Shown here: positions 33,801-44,558 of the stretch, in pieces
Layout of the letters: each line of letters starts with the position of its first letter
How positions within the stretch are numbered: the first letter of the stretch is position 1
Notes under the pieces: generated by a model
The model's database searches: none
The model's input: the letters and a program-made list of their open reading frames with translations, nothing else
What the model was told of the DNA's origin: nothing
DNA from: Closterium sp. Naga37s-1
Lineage: Eukaryota; Streptophyta; Zygnematophyceae; Desmidiales; Closteriaceae
NCBI GenBank assembly: GCA_947471745.1
Contig: CANJKZ010000527.1
Span: forward strand, 441,501-505,500
Reading direction: 5' to 3'
DNA length: 64,000 bases
Program-made: the position numbers and the translations under genes

Positions 33801-36800
33801 AGAGGAAGGAAGGGGTTGGGCAGCCAAGTGGGGTGACTCCTGAGTTTATGAAGACGCGTTTGAGGAAGGGGCAGAGAGGGGTGAGGGTCGGAGGGGTGAG
33901 GGACGGAGGGCAGAGGAAGGAAGGGGCTGGCCAGGCAAGTGGGGTGACTCCTGAGTTTATGAAGACGCGTTTGAGGAAGGGGCAGAGAGGGGGGGTGAGG
34001 GACGGAGGGCAGAGGAAGGAAGAGGTTGGCCGGCCGAGTGGGGTGACTGCTGAGTTTATGAAAACGCGTTTACAGAAGGGGCGCAGAGGAGGGGTGAGGG
34101 ACGAAGGGCGCAGGGAGGAAGAGGCTGATCCGTCTGGTAGTGCGAGTCCGGATGTGGTGGAGGTGCCTCTAATGGGGCATGGGGTGGAGGTGCCTCTAAT
34201 GGGGCATGGGGTGGAGGTGCCTCTAATGGGGCATGGGGTGGAGGTGCCTCTAATGGGGCATGGGGTGGAGGTGCCTCTAATGGGGCATGGGGTGGAGGTG
34301 CCTCTAATGGGGCATGGGGTGGAGGTGCCTCTAATGGGGCATGGGGTGGAGGTGCCTCTAATGGGGCATGGGGTGGAGGTGCCTCTAATGGGGCATGGGG
34401 TGGAGGTGCCTCTAATGGGGCATGGGGTGGAGGTGCCTCTAATGGGGCATGGGGTGGAGGGGTCTCAGGAGGGAAGGCTTAGGCCGTGTGGTGGGGCTTC
34501 TGCTGAGGGGTCTCAGGAGGGAAGGCTTAGGCCGTGTGGTGGGGCTTCTGCTGAGGGGTCTCAGGAGGGAAGGCTTAGGCCGTGTGGTGGGGCTTCTGCT
34601 GAGGGGTCTCAGGAGGGAAGGCGTAGGCCGTGTGGTGGGGCTTCTGCTGAGGGGTCTCAGGAGGGAAGGCTTAGGCCGTGTGGTGGGGCTTCTGCTGAGG
34701 GGTCTCAGGAGGGAAGGCTTAGGCCGTGTGGTGGGGCTTCTGCTGAGGGGTCTCAGGAGGGAAGGCTTAGGCCGTGTGGTGGGGCTTCTGCTGAGGGGTC
34801 TCAGGAGGGAAGGCTTAGGCCGTGTGGTGGGGCTTCTGCTGAGGGGTCTCAGGAGGGAAGGCTTAGGCCGTGTGGTGGGGCTTCTGCTGAGGGGTCTCAG
34901 GAGGGAAGGCTTAGGCCGTGTGGTGGGGCTTCTGCTGAGGGGTCTCAGGAGGGAAGGCTTAGGCCGTGTGGTGGGGCTTCTGCTGAGGGGTCTCAGGAGG
35001 GAAGGCTTAGGCCGTGTGGTGGGGCTTCTGCTGAGGGGTCTCAGGAGGGAAGGCTTAGGCCGTGTGGTGGGGCTTCTGCTGAGGGGTCTCAGGAGGGAAG
35101 GCTTAGGCCGTGTGGTGGGGCTTCTGCTGAGGGGTCTCAGGAGGGAAGGCTTAGGCCGTGTGGTGGGGCTTCTGCTGAGGGGTCTCAGGAGGGAAGGCGT
35201 AGGCCGTGTGGTGGGGCTTCTGCTGAGGGGTCTCAGGAGGGAAGGCGTAGGCCGTGTGGTGGGGCTTCTGCTGAGGGGTCTCAGGAGGGAAGGCGTAGGC
35301 CGTGTGGTGGGGCTTCTGCTGAGGGGTCTCAGGAGGGAAGGCGTAGGCCGTGTGGTGGGGCTTCTGCTGAGGGGTCTCAGGAGGGAAGGCGTAGGCCGTG
35401 TGGTGGGGCTTCTGCTGAGGGGTCTCAGGAGGGAAGGCGTAGGCCGTGTGGTGGGGCTTCTGCTGAGGGGTCTCAGGAGGGAAGGCGTAGGCCGTGTGGT
35501 GGGGCTTCTGCTGAGGGGTCTCAGGAGGGAAGGCGTAGGCCGTGTGGTGGGGCTTCTGCTGAGGGGTCTCAGGAGGGAAGGCGTAGGCCGTGTGGTGGGG
35601 CTTCTGCTGAGGGGTCTCAGGAGGGAAGGCGTAGGCCGTGTGGTGGGGCTTCTGCTGAGGGGTCTCAGGAGGGAAGGCGTAGGCCGTGTGGTGGGGCTTC
35701 TGCTGAGGGGTCTCAGGAGGGAAGGCGTAGGCCGTGTGGTGGGGCTTCTGCTGAGGGGTCTCAGGAGGGAAGGCGTAGGCCGTGTGGTGGGGCTTCTGCT
35801 GAGGGGTCTCAGGAGGGAAGGCTTAGGCCGTGTGGTGGGGCTGTACGGGGAGGGAGGAAGCGGAAGCGGGCAGGGGTGAGGGTGGGAGAGGCGGAGGGTG
35901 CGGATGTGGGGTTTGCAGGTGGGGAGGAAGAAGCATGTAGACTCGTTGGTGCATGGGATGAGTCTCCTTTGAATAGTTCCCCACGTGGGAGTGCAGGATA
36001 TGCAGGGACTGCAGTGGGAGTAGTGGGAGCAGTGATGGTGGGGGAAGCCGAGGGCGCAGATGGGGGGGTTGCAGCTGGTGAGGAGGAAGCATGTAGGCGC
36101 GTGGATGCAAGAGATGCATTTCCTTCAAATGATGCTCCGTGTGGGGCTGCAGGGGCGTCAGTCACTGCAGGGAGAGCAGTGGGAGCAGAGGCAGTGAGGG
36201 GGGAAGTGGGAGCAGTGGGTGTAGTGAGGGCAGTGAGAGAACTAAGGGCAGTGAGAGAAGTGAGGGCAGGGACTGGACCTGCAGCAGCAACAACTGCTGC
36301 TGCATTTGGGAGTCCCATTGGTGTGGCTTCGCCTGATAATGTCACACGGTCTGCCAATGCTGCCACTGCTGCCAACGCGACCAATGCTACTCCCGACTCG
36401 CCACTACCTGCCACACCTCCCCGTGCCTCCTCGCTTCACCAACGCTCCACTGCTGCTGGTGCTGCCACTGCTGCCAACGCTACCAACGCTACCAACGCGG
36501 CCAATGCACCATCCCCCAGCGTGCGAGCTCCTTCCCACTCGCCACTACCTGCCACACCTCCTCGTGCTGCCTCACGTCGTCGCTGCTCCACTCCTCCCCC
36601 TCCGCCTGCCACCGCCCCCCACCGACTGTCCCACCCACCTTCTCACCCGCCTCCCCACCCACTTTCGCACCAGCCTTCCCACAAAGGCAGCAAGAACTTG
36701 TTACACTCCCGGAAACCCAGCCGTGCGGCTTCTCACATGAATACCCCAGCTGGAGGGGGTGCTTCCAACTCTAGACCTCCCAGACCCGCCACCATTGGCC

Positions 36801-39800
36801 CTGGCATTGTAGTGGAATACTCAAGGAGTGGTGCGAATCCCCTCAAACTCTCATTCCTGCCGCACACCTCACTCTCCTTCCCACCAGCCGTCTCGCTCTC
36901 CTTCCTGCCACCCTCCGCATCTCGTTTTTTTCCCGCTCCTTACACTCCCATCTAGCGCCCCCCTGCTGCACATTTTATGCTTTGAATTTTAGCCAAACCC
37001 GATTTTGACTTACTACCCTGGACTGGACCTTGTTCTGGCTTATAGGGTTAAGGCCGTGTTCACCCGCCTCAGAAACCCTAATTTTTTAGTTGCCTGAAAA
37101 ACACGGTTCTGCTGTTAACCTGAATCCATGTTTTGGCGTTTAGGGTTAGGCTGGTGTGATATAGAGCGGGTGCAATCTTGCTGCATAAGGGTGATTCCCT
37201 CCCTCCTTCACGTGTTCTCTGTCTCCCAATGCTCGCACCCTGGTTCTCTCATTCCTTCACTCCCTCATTCCCTTGCTCCATATGCTCGCTATCCCCGGGT
37301 TGAGGCGTCTCAAAACCTTCCCTTCGTTCCTCTGCCCGGTCCCTGTGCCCATCCTCCCAAACCCGTGTCCCCACCTGTTCTCTATGCATTGCTGCTGCCC
37401 GCAGGTCGCCCGCGCTTCCGTCCCCTGGCCTACTGGCTGCATGAGAGAATTTTCAGTCCAGTGGTGAGTGTTCAGCTTTGTGTTGGGGGAGAGTTAGCGT
37501 TGAGGTGTGTCTTTGAGGCAGCAACGTTCCGTTAGATTTCCGTTAGGGCAACTGGCGTGTGACACGTGGCACACTCATACCAGGTTCTCAATTCCTGAAC
37601 CACCATCTGCTTTGTGCTGCCTTGAAAGCTCCCTGCCTACCTCACGCTCTTGCCTCCTTGCCTCTATTCCTGCCTAGTACTGTCACCCTCGTGCGTTGTT
37701 TTTTTGTAAAGGTGGGCTTGAGACATCTCAGCACTTGATTTTCTTGCTGTATTCCTCTCTTTCTGTATCTTCTTGATCTCACGCATTGCTTGCTGCATTG
37801 GCTGCAGGATGTGGAGCGACCTTCTGTCTTGCTAGGACTGCAGCCAACCACACTTCTCAACCCCTGATTCTCTTGATTTTATTCCTCTCTTTCTGCTTGC
37901 TACATTACTCGTTGCGTTACTTGCTGCATTGGCTGCAGGATGTGGAGCGACCTTCTGTCTTGCTTGGACTGCAGCCAACCACACGTGCAGAGGAGTTGAA
38001 GATGATCACGAAGGGTATGCGGGTTACCAGATGTGTGGTTGCCACAATTAGGTTACCATATGTGTGGTTACCACACTTCAGGTAACAGGTGTGTGGTTAC
38101 CACACTTCAGGTAACAGGTGTGTGGTTGCCACATCCCCATTGCCATTCTTTGGTTCAAGCTGTTTTGGCTTGCTGATTCGTCCACTTTTTTGTCCATTAA
38201 TTTTACTGTCTAATTCTTCCTTATTTTTGTGTTTTTATATGTCCGTGCCACTGCCAACCACACTGCTACCCACTGCTCTTTGCAGCCTTGCTTGGGGATT
38301 TGATTCGCGATGGGGAGGAGCAAGAGGGAATGGAAGAGCAGGGTGGAGCGGAAGAGCAGGAGGAAGGGGAAGGGAATGGCGCAGAGAGGGATGGATCGAG
38401 GGAGGTGGGTGAGAAGCAGAAGAGCAAGAGGAGGCGGAAAGGGCAAGAAGAAGAAGTTGTTCAGGCGGGGGGTGTGGGTGATACGGCTGGAGAGGCACAT
38501 GGGGAGAGAGCAGTGGCCTCTGAGTTGGCCCGGAAGTCGCCTAGGGGGAAAGGGAGGTGTGCTCAAGGGGAAGGGGGGGTTGAGACGGAGGATGTGGGTG
38601 CTACGGCTGGAGAGGCACATGGGGAGAGAGCAGCGGCTTCTTTATCGGCCCGGAAGTCGCCTAGGGGGAGGAAGGGTTGCGGGCGAGGGGGGGTTGAGGC
38701 GGGGGGTGTGGGTGCCTCGGCTGGGATGACAGGTGTGGGGAGAGCAGTGGCTACTGAATCGGCCCAGAAGTCGAAGTCGCCTAGGGGGAGGGGAAGGTGT
38801 GCTCAAGGGGTGGATGACGAGGAGGGAGTGGGTGCTTTGGTTGGAAGGACAGGTGGGGAAGGAGCGGTGGCTACTGAATTGGCCCTAAAGTCGCCTAGGG
38901 GGAGGGAGAGGTTTGCTCAAGTGGGGGTTGAGGCGGAAGGTGTTGCTGCAAAGACAGGGGCGGGGAAAGCAGTGGCCTCTGAATCACCTCGAAAGTCGCG
39001 TAGAGAGAGGGGGAGGTGTGCCCAAGTTGGGGTCGAAGCAGAGGGTTTGGTTAATTCTGCTCGAAAGGGAGGGGCGGGGAGAGTGGTGGCTACTGAAGCA
39101 ACTCGAAAGTCTCCTAGGCGGAGGGGAGAGTGTGGGGAAGGCGGGCAGGATAAAGAGGATATGATAGATTTGACTGAGGAGGCGGATGGGGGGAGAGAGG
39201 CGGTGGTGGAGGAGGGAGGAGGGGGTGGGAGGGAGGAGGGGGGAAGCGGGGAGGGAGATGTGGGTGGAGAGGTGGTGAGGGAGGGCGATGAGGAGAGGAG
39301 AGAGGAGAGGAGAGAGAAGGAAGGAACGGAGGAGGAAATGGAGGGTGGAGAGGAAGGGCATGGATATGGCGGCGCAGGAGGGGAGGGAGAAGAGGAGGGA
39401 AGAGGGGAGGGTGAAGGGGAGGGAGAAGAGGAGGGAAGAGGGGAGGGTGGAGGGGAGGGGGAAGAGGAGGGAAGAGGGGAGGGTGGAGGGGAGGGAGAAG
39501 TGGAAGGGAACGGGGAGGATGGAAGGGAGAAGGAAGTTGTTGAAGCTCCTGTAATGGAGGCTGCGGATAAGGATGCTGTAACAAGTGTGACTTTAGCGAG
39601 TGGGTTGAGGGGAGCTGGGAGAACCGTTGATGGGACAATGGCGGGAGGAAGAACTGTGCCTGGTAGGGCTGCCAAGACTGCTGCTCTGGCTCGGATGTGC
39701 CGAACCTCGAGGCCTGGGCAGAAGGGGAGAGTAGGTGTGGGTGGGGAGGAGGGGAGAGTGGGGGCGGCTGGTGTGGGGGATGTGGGGAGGGTTGAGGAGG

Positions 39801-42800
39801 GGAATGGAGGACTGGGTGGGAGTGGGGGAGGGGCGGAGCAAGAGGGGGGGAAAAGCAAGGGAAAAGGGGATGGGGAAGCGAAGGGGAAAGCGAATGGGGA
39901 TGCGAACGGGAGGGCGAATGTTCTTAAAAGAAAGAGAGTTGAGGTGCAGGAAATGGAAAGGAGGAGTGTGAGAGTGACCAGATCGATGGCTAGGATTGCT
40001 CGAGGGGATAATGGGGATGTGGGGAACGGGGGAAGGAAGGGGAAGGGACTAGAGAAGGGGAAGGGGGAAGGGAAGGGGAAGGGGGAAGGGAAGGGGGAAG
40101 GGAAGGGGGAAGGGAAGGGGAAGGGGGGAAGGAAGGGGAAGGAGGTGGGGAAGGGGAAGGATGATTGTCATATGCCCCCATCCCCATCCTATGTTCCTCC
40201 ATCATCACCCCACAATCCCCCATCCCCATCCCACGACCCCCAATGCCTTGCCCTGGTCCCAGCGCCTCCCCCACCCTCCCCTCTTCCCTCTGTCAACATC
40301 TCCGAATCAACTCGCAATCGCCCCTCTGCTTCAACCTCCGCCTCTGCTTCTGCCACTGCCGCTGCCGCTGCTGGTAACCCTATGGCTTCACCGTCCCACG
40401 CCCCTAGAAACCGGGCCAATCAGAACCACCGCGGTCAGAACCACCCCTCTCAAGATGATCCCCCTGAAAGCCCCGTCTCTGCTCCTGCTTTCGCTCCTGC
40501 CGCCGCTCCTGCCCTGGATCACATGGGGTGGACGGCGGGTCAAGTGAGAGCGTACCACGAGGCCATGAGTGCTGTGAATCCGCATGAAAGCGGGTTCTGG
40601 GAGAGGGTGGCGCTGTGGGTGACTGGAAAGACGGCCACTGAGTGCTTTAACCGGCATCATGAGCAGTTTCCGACGCCGCCGAGACGGAGGGAAAGGCAGA
40701 GGCGGTTGATTGGAGGGGGTGTGAGGGCGGAGCAGGAGGGGCAGCAGGAGCAGCAGGGGCAGGAGCAACAGCAGCGAGGGGTGCCGGTTGGGGAGTCATC
40801 ACATGCTGCGTTCGTTGCTGCTTGTGTGGGGATTGGGCCTCGGGGAGGTGCGGATGGTGCAGGGGAGGGCCGGGAGGGGTTGGAAGGGGTGGAGATGGGT
40901 GAGATTGAGATTCGTATGGGGGAGAGCCGCAGTGCGGCGAGGAATAGAGGAAGACAGGTGGCGGTGCGAATCGATTGTGCTGAAGCAGGGGTGGTTGTGG
41001 TTGGGGGAAAGGGGAAGGCAGTGGTGGGAAAAGGAAAGGGGAAGGCAGCTGTGGGGGCAGGTAGGGGAAGGGGAGCAGGTGGGGGAAAGGGGAAAGGGGA
41101 CGCTGCTAGGGGGAGTGGAAGGGGAAGGGGAGGTGGGAGGGAGGTTGGGACGGTGGACGGAATTGGGGCATGCGGAGCGGAAGAAGGGTGGAAGCTTCCT
41201 CAAACAAAGGCTGGGCTGTTGGTGGCTGCACACAGGAGGATGCGAAACGATTGTGCCTTCCAGGTGTGTGTGCACTTCAGGTACGCGTGCCTTCGACTCA
41301 AAACGCACCTGGATACAGGAGGATGCGAGACAAGTGTGCCTTCCAGGTGTATGCGTGTTCCAGGTACGTGGGACGACGTGCCATACCCTTGCTGGGCGCC
41401 CGCTGTGTTGATTCTTGAGTCGACTCATAAGTTGAAGGCGGCACTGATGGTGGCTGCACACAGGAGGATGCGAGTCAAGTGTGCCTACCAGGTGTGTGAG
41501 CCTTCTTGGTATACGGGATGCTATGCCTTATTACTGCTGTGCGCCTTTCAGGTAACACAGGCAGAAGTCCCCACCATCCCCCTTATTACCCCATCGCCTC
41601 GTCTCACACGCAACAGGCGGTCTAGCAGCACAGCGAGCAGAGCGCGTCCCACACCTCTGCCCCTCCTTCTCCCTGCATCCAACTCACGCACGACAGGCGG
41701 TGCTGGCAGCGCAGTCACTCCACAAGGACGACTTCACGCAGCACGATGAGGAAATCAGCGCCATGTTTGCTGTCGCCCCCCCTTGCTGCTGCTTCACTTC
41801 ACCCCCCTTGCTGCTGCTTCACTTCACCCCCCTTGCTGCTGCTTCACTTCACCCCCCTTGCTGCTGCTTCACTTCACCCCCCTTGCTGCTGCTTCACTTC
41901 ACCCCCCTTGCTGCTGCTTCACTTCACCCCCCTTGCTGCTGCTTCACTTCACCCCCCTTGCTGCTGCTTCACTTCACCCCCCTTGCTGCTGCTTCACTTC
42001 ACCCCCCTTGCTGCTGCTTCACTTCACCCCCCTTGCTGCTGCTTCACTTCACCCCCCTTGCTGCTGCTTCACTTCACCCCCCTTGCTGCTGCTTCACTTC
42101 ACCCCCCTTGCTGCTGCTTCACTTCACCCCCCTTGCTGCTGCTTCACTTCACCCCCCTTGCTGCTGCTTCACTTCACCCCCCTTGCTGCTGCTTCACTTC
42201 ACCCCCCTTGCTGCTGCTTCACTTCACCCCCCTTGCTGCTGCTTCACTTCACCCCCCTTGCTGCTGCTTCACTTCACCCCCCTTGCTGCTGCTTCACTTC
42301 ACCCCCCTTGCTGCTGCTTCACTTCACCCCCCTTGCTGCTGCTTCACTTCACCCCCCTTGCTGCTGCTTCACTTCACCCCCCTTGCTGCTGCTTCACTTC
42401 ACCCCCCTTGCTGCTGCTCCACTTCACCCCCCTTGCTGCTGCTTCACTTCACCCCCCTTGCTGCTGCTTCACTTCACCCCCCTTGCTGCTGCTTCACTTC
42501 ACCCCCCTTGCTGCTGCTTCACTTCACCCCCCCCGCTGCTGCTTCACCCCCCCCGCTGCTGCTTCACCCCCCTCTCCTCTCACAGGCGGTGCAAGCAGTG
42601 CAGTGCCAGCACAAGGACGACTTCACACAGCATGATGAGGAAATATAATGAATACCACTAATATATCTATTGCACCCGCCACCCCCCACACCCCCATCCC
42701 CACCCCCACCCCCCGCGACAGGCAGTACTGGCAGCGCAGTCACGCCACAAGGACGATTTCACGCAGCATGATGAGGAAATCAGCGCCTCCCTGTCGTACC

Positions 42801-44558
42801 CTCACTTCCCCACCCTCCCATCACAGGCGGTGCAAGCAGTGCAGTGCCAACACAATGACGACTTCACACAGCACGACGAGCAGATCAGCGTTGTTGCTTC
42901 TGTCGCACTTCCCTTCTCCCGTTCCTCCAACCTCTGCCCCTCTTTCTCTCTGCATCCCACTCACACTCACAGGCGGTGCAAGCAGTGCAGTGCCAGCACA
43001 AGGACGACTTCACACAGCACGACGAGCAGATCAGCGCCATGTCTTCTGTCGCCCCCCGCCTTGCCTTCGCCATGGCCTCTGCTGCCCGTGCGCGGCTGGA
43101 CGGCCCTGCACCACCAGCAGGTGCTGCTGCCGTTGCCCCCGCTCCTGCTGCTGCTGGCGCTTCTGCTGCTGCTGCTGCTTCGGGGAATGCGGATCGAGGT
43201 TCAGCAGGGGAGAGTCCGGCGGGTTTAAAACAAAAGGTGGGATATGGGGGGACATTCAGGGGAAGCGGGGGTAAGGCAGGGGGTTGTGTGCGGGGAGAGG
43301 TGGGCGAGAGGGGTGGTTGGGGGGGGAGTGAACATGGCTTGAATGTCTAAACACGCCCTTCCCTTTATTCCCTCTCAACCTGACCTGAATTTGCTTCTTC
43401 AATTCCACCAATTCCAAATGTTTATCCCCTTGCACTACACCACGTATTTGGACCGAATCATCCGGGAGAGGCAGAGCAGCAGCCTGCCACGACAGTTCCT
43501 CTTCTAATACAGACCCTGAACCTCAATTATGTTTCTTCAATCCCTCGAACCCCAAACCCCTTCTCTGCAGTACACCATGTATGTGGATCGGATCATTCGG
43601 GAGAAGCAGAGCAGCAGCCTGCCACGGCCGCATGCAGCAGGTTAGTAGTGTTTTTGTTTTGTAAAAGGAGTGACTTTTTTTTATTTGACTTCAGAGTCGA
43701 ATCGTGTTTTCCGCCTTTCAAAAGAGGCACAGCCGCACACACAAATAAGATGCTGGGAATAACTGAGCTGTATGTATTCTTTTATCACGAATCCTTCCAC
43801 ATTGTATCCCGATCTTCTGCACTCCAAAGCCCGTGTTCCGTATCTTTCTATGTATCTCACCTTCGTTCTGATCCCCACTGTCATATTCCTCTTTATTGCT
43901 GTGATAATTTACTCATACAGGCGGCAGTCAGTCAAGAGGGAGGGGGCGAGGCGGACGGAGAGGGAATGTCAAGGGTGGGGGAACAGGAGGAGTAGGACGA
44001 GGAGGAGGAAGGGGAGGAAAGGCTGTTCGAGAACGGAGGGGGGGAGGACGGGGAAAAGGTTTGGGGAAGGGAGGTGGAGGTCCGGGATCAGGAGATTCGG
44101 AAGTGATTGGACCGGGGGTGAATTATCTGGCCGGTGCATTGGGGGGCGAGAGGGAGGTGAGGGCGTTGGTGGGAGCGTATGAGATGCAGAAGAGGCATCT
44201 GGAGTTGACTGCTAGGCGTGCTGAAGCACTTGCTCTTGGTGCTTCTAGGGATGGTGGTGATGGCGGTGGGGGGATGAGGAGGCTGGGGTGTGGGGCGTGG
44301 GAGGTTCGCGCATGGGATGAGGAGGACGAGGATGAGGAGGAGAATGAGGAGGACGAGGAGGAGGATGGGGAGGAAGAAGAGGAGGGGTGGGTGGGACGCA
44401 TTGAGGGAGGTGGAGGGGAAGGAGGAGCTGGGGCAATTGGAGATGAAGGGGGGGAGAGGGAGAAGTTGGAGTATGGGGAGGGAAGTGAAGAGGATGATGA
44501 GGAGGATGAGGAGGATGAAATGGAAGAGGGAGTGGAGGTTGAAGAGGAGGAAGATTAA
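30899..44558 (+). CDS. Giant CENPC-motif and SANT-domain protein, KNL2/M18BP1-like
   Basis: Seven exons close in phase to 3338 aa: 30899-36830, 37405-37463, 37939-38014, 38286-41263, 42973-43236, 43571-43640 and 43921-44558. Joining exons 1 and 2 gives RSGRPRFRPLAYWLHERI (about residues 1974-1991), which fits the CENPC motif (R-S-x-R-x-R-x-x-P-L-x-Y-W-x-x-E-R). Exon 4 has a SANT/Myb-like helix set (about 2767-2820): GWTAGQVRAYHEAMSAVN, GFWERVALWVTGK, ATECFNRHHEQF. CENPC motif before SANT is the order in non-eutherian M18BP1/KNL2, which licenses CENH3 loading at centromeres. I find no SANTA domain, a real weakness; CENP-C itself would have a cupin after the motif, also absent. Exon 1 is acidic/basic low complexity with three coding repeat arrays. 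The C-terminus is acidic. Exon 1 uses a weak donor (GTGCGA). Size is due to repeats. Confidence 0.6.
33727..34130 (+). repeat. Four coding repeats of about 32-36 aa (TPEFMKTRLxKG)
   Basis: VTPEFMKTRL followed by KG-R-GGVRDGGQRKE occurs four times with a few substitutions and length changes. It is older and more diverged than the two arrays downstream. The TPEF-MKTR core is the best conserved part and could be a short binding motif; this is inference. Confidence 0.88.
34157..34453 (+). repeat. 27-bp coding minisatellite, 11 copies (VEVPLMGHG)
   Basis: Eleven identical units of 27 bp encode VEVPLMGHG in the KNL2-like ORF. Absence of any substitution shows very recent expansion or gene conversion. 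Confidence 0.96.
34457..35845 (+). repeat. 48-bp coding minisatellite, 28 copies plus a partial one
   Basis: The unit encodes EGSQEGRLRPCGGASA. Starts run from 34457 to 35801 at exact 48-bp spacing. The only variation is one T/G site giving LRPC or RRPC. LRPC dominates the first half and RRPC the second. The downstream frame is also open, which explains a false 476-aa ORF. Confidence 0.97.
37801..37862 (+). pseudogene. KNL2-like exon 3 shard
   Basis: GATGTGGAGCGACCTTCTGT to CAGCCAACCACA is a 5' copy of exon 3 after its own TGGCTGCAG acceptor. It lies 138 bp before the complete exon and is truncated after about 55 bases. Confidence 0.82.
38020..38135. repeat. Short tandem repeats built of GTGTGGTTACCACAC palindromes
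   Basis: GGTTACCA and GTGTGGTTACCACAC recur about four times at roughly 30-bp spacing right after the exon 3 donor. Each is a 7-bp-arm palindrome with a single-base centre, as at 16636. Confidence 0.88.
39380..39510 (+). repeat. Acidic coding repeat (EGRGEGGGEGEEE-type)
   Basis: Imperfect repeats of about 36 bp, GA-rich, encode Glu/Gly runs in exon 4 of the KNL2-like gene. A second GGGAAG-type tract at about 40040-40160 encodes Lys/Gly runs before the SANT segment. Confidence 0.85.
41264..41765 (+). pseudogene. KNL2-like exon 4 end shards and first exon 5 shard
   Basis: The end of exon 4 (AAHRRMRNDCAFQ then GTGTGT) is repeated at about 41305-41347 and 41430-41492, each ending in a CAGGTGT donor. 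At 41694-41765 is a copy of exon 5 (AVLAAQSLHKDDFTQHDEEI) without the long alanine-rich part. TTGAGTCGACTCA lies between the exon 4 copies (about 41415-41427). Confidence 0.78.
41775..42560. repeat. 25-bp tandem repeat, about 30 copies
   Basis: Units contain CTTGCTGCTGCTTCACTTCA plus a C-run, in intron 4 of the KNL2-like gene. Period 25 is not a multiple of three, yet no unit creates a stop in any forward frame. This gives three long overlapping artefact ORFs. Confidence 0.95.
42580..42895 (+). pseudogene. KNL2-like exon 5 shards
   Basis: Three copies of the start of exon 5 (QHKDDFTQHDEEI block with acceptor) at about 42585-42648, 42718-42790 and 42826-42895; the first ends in a stop. The complete exon 5 starts at 42973. 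With the copy at 41694, five versions of this block exist. Confidence 0.85.
43425..43510 (+). pseudogene. KNL2-like exon 6 shard
   Basis: A copy reading YTTYLDRIIRERQSSSLPRQ lies about 140 bp before the complete exon 6 (YTMYVDRIIREKQSSSLPRP). It has no proper donor. Confidence 0.82.

Noticed and set aside
34449..35879. 476-aa open frame overlapping the KNL2-like exon
   Set aside because: It is the shifted frame of the 48-bp repeat. The annotated frame extends thousands of bases beyond the array and includes the CENPC junction.
38917..39858. 313-aa Ser/Pro-rich minus-strand ORF
   Set aside because: It is the antisense shadow of the acidic low-complexity part of KNL2-like exon 4.
41700..42661. 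Three overlapping 290-310-aa ORFs rich in Leu/Cys/His
   Set aside because: They are frames of the 25-bp intronic repeat and contain no domain; real exon copies lie at both ends.
30899..44558. CENP-C instead of KNL2
   Set aside because: The CENPC motif alone would allow it, but CENP-C has a C-terminal cupin fold after the motif. Here a SANT-like domain follows and no cupin block is seen.
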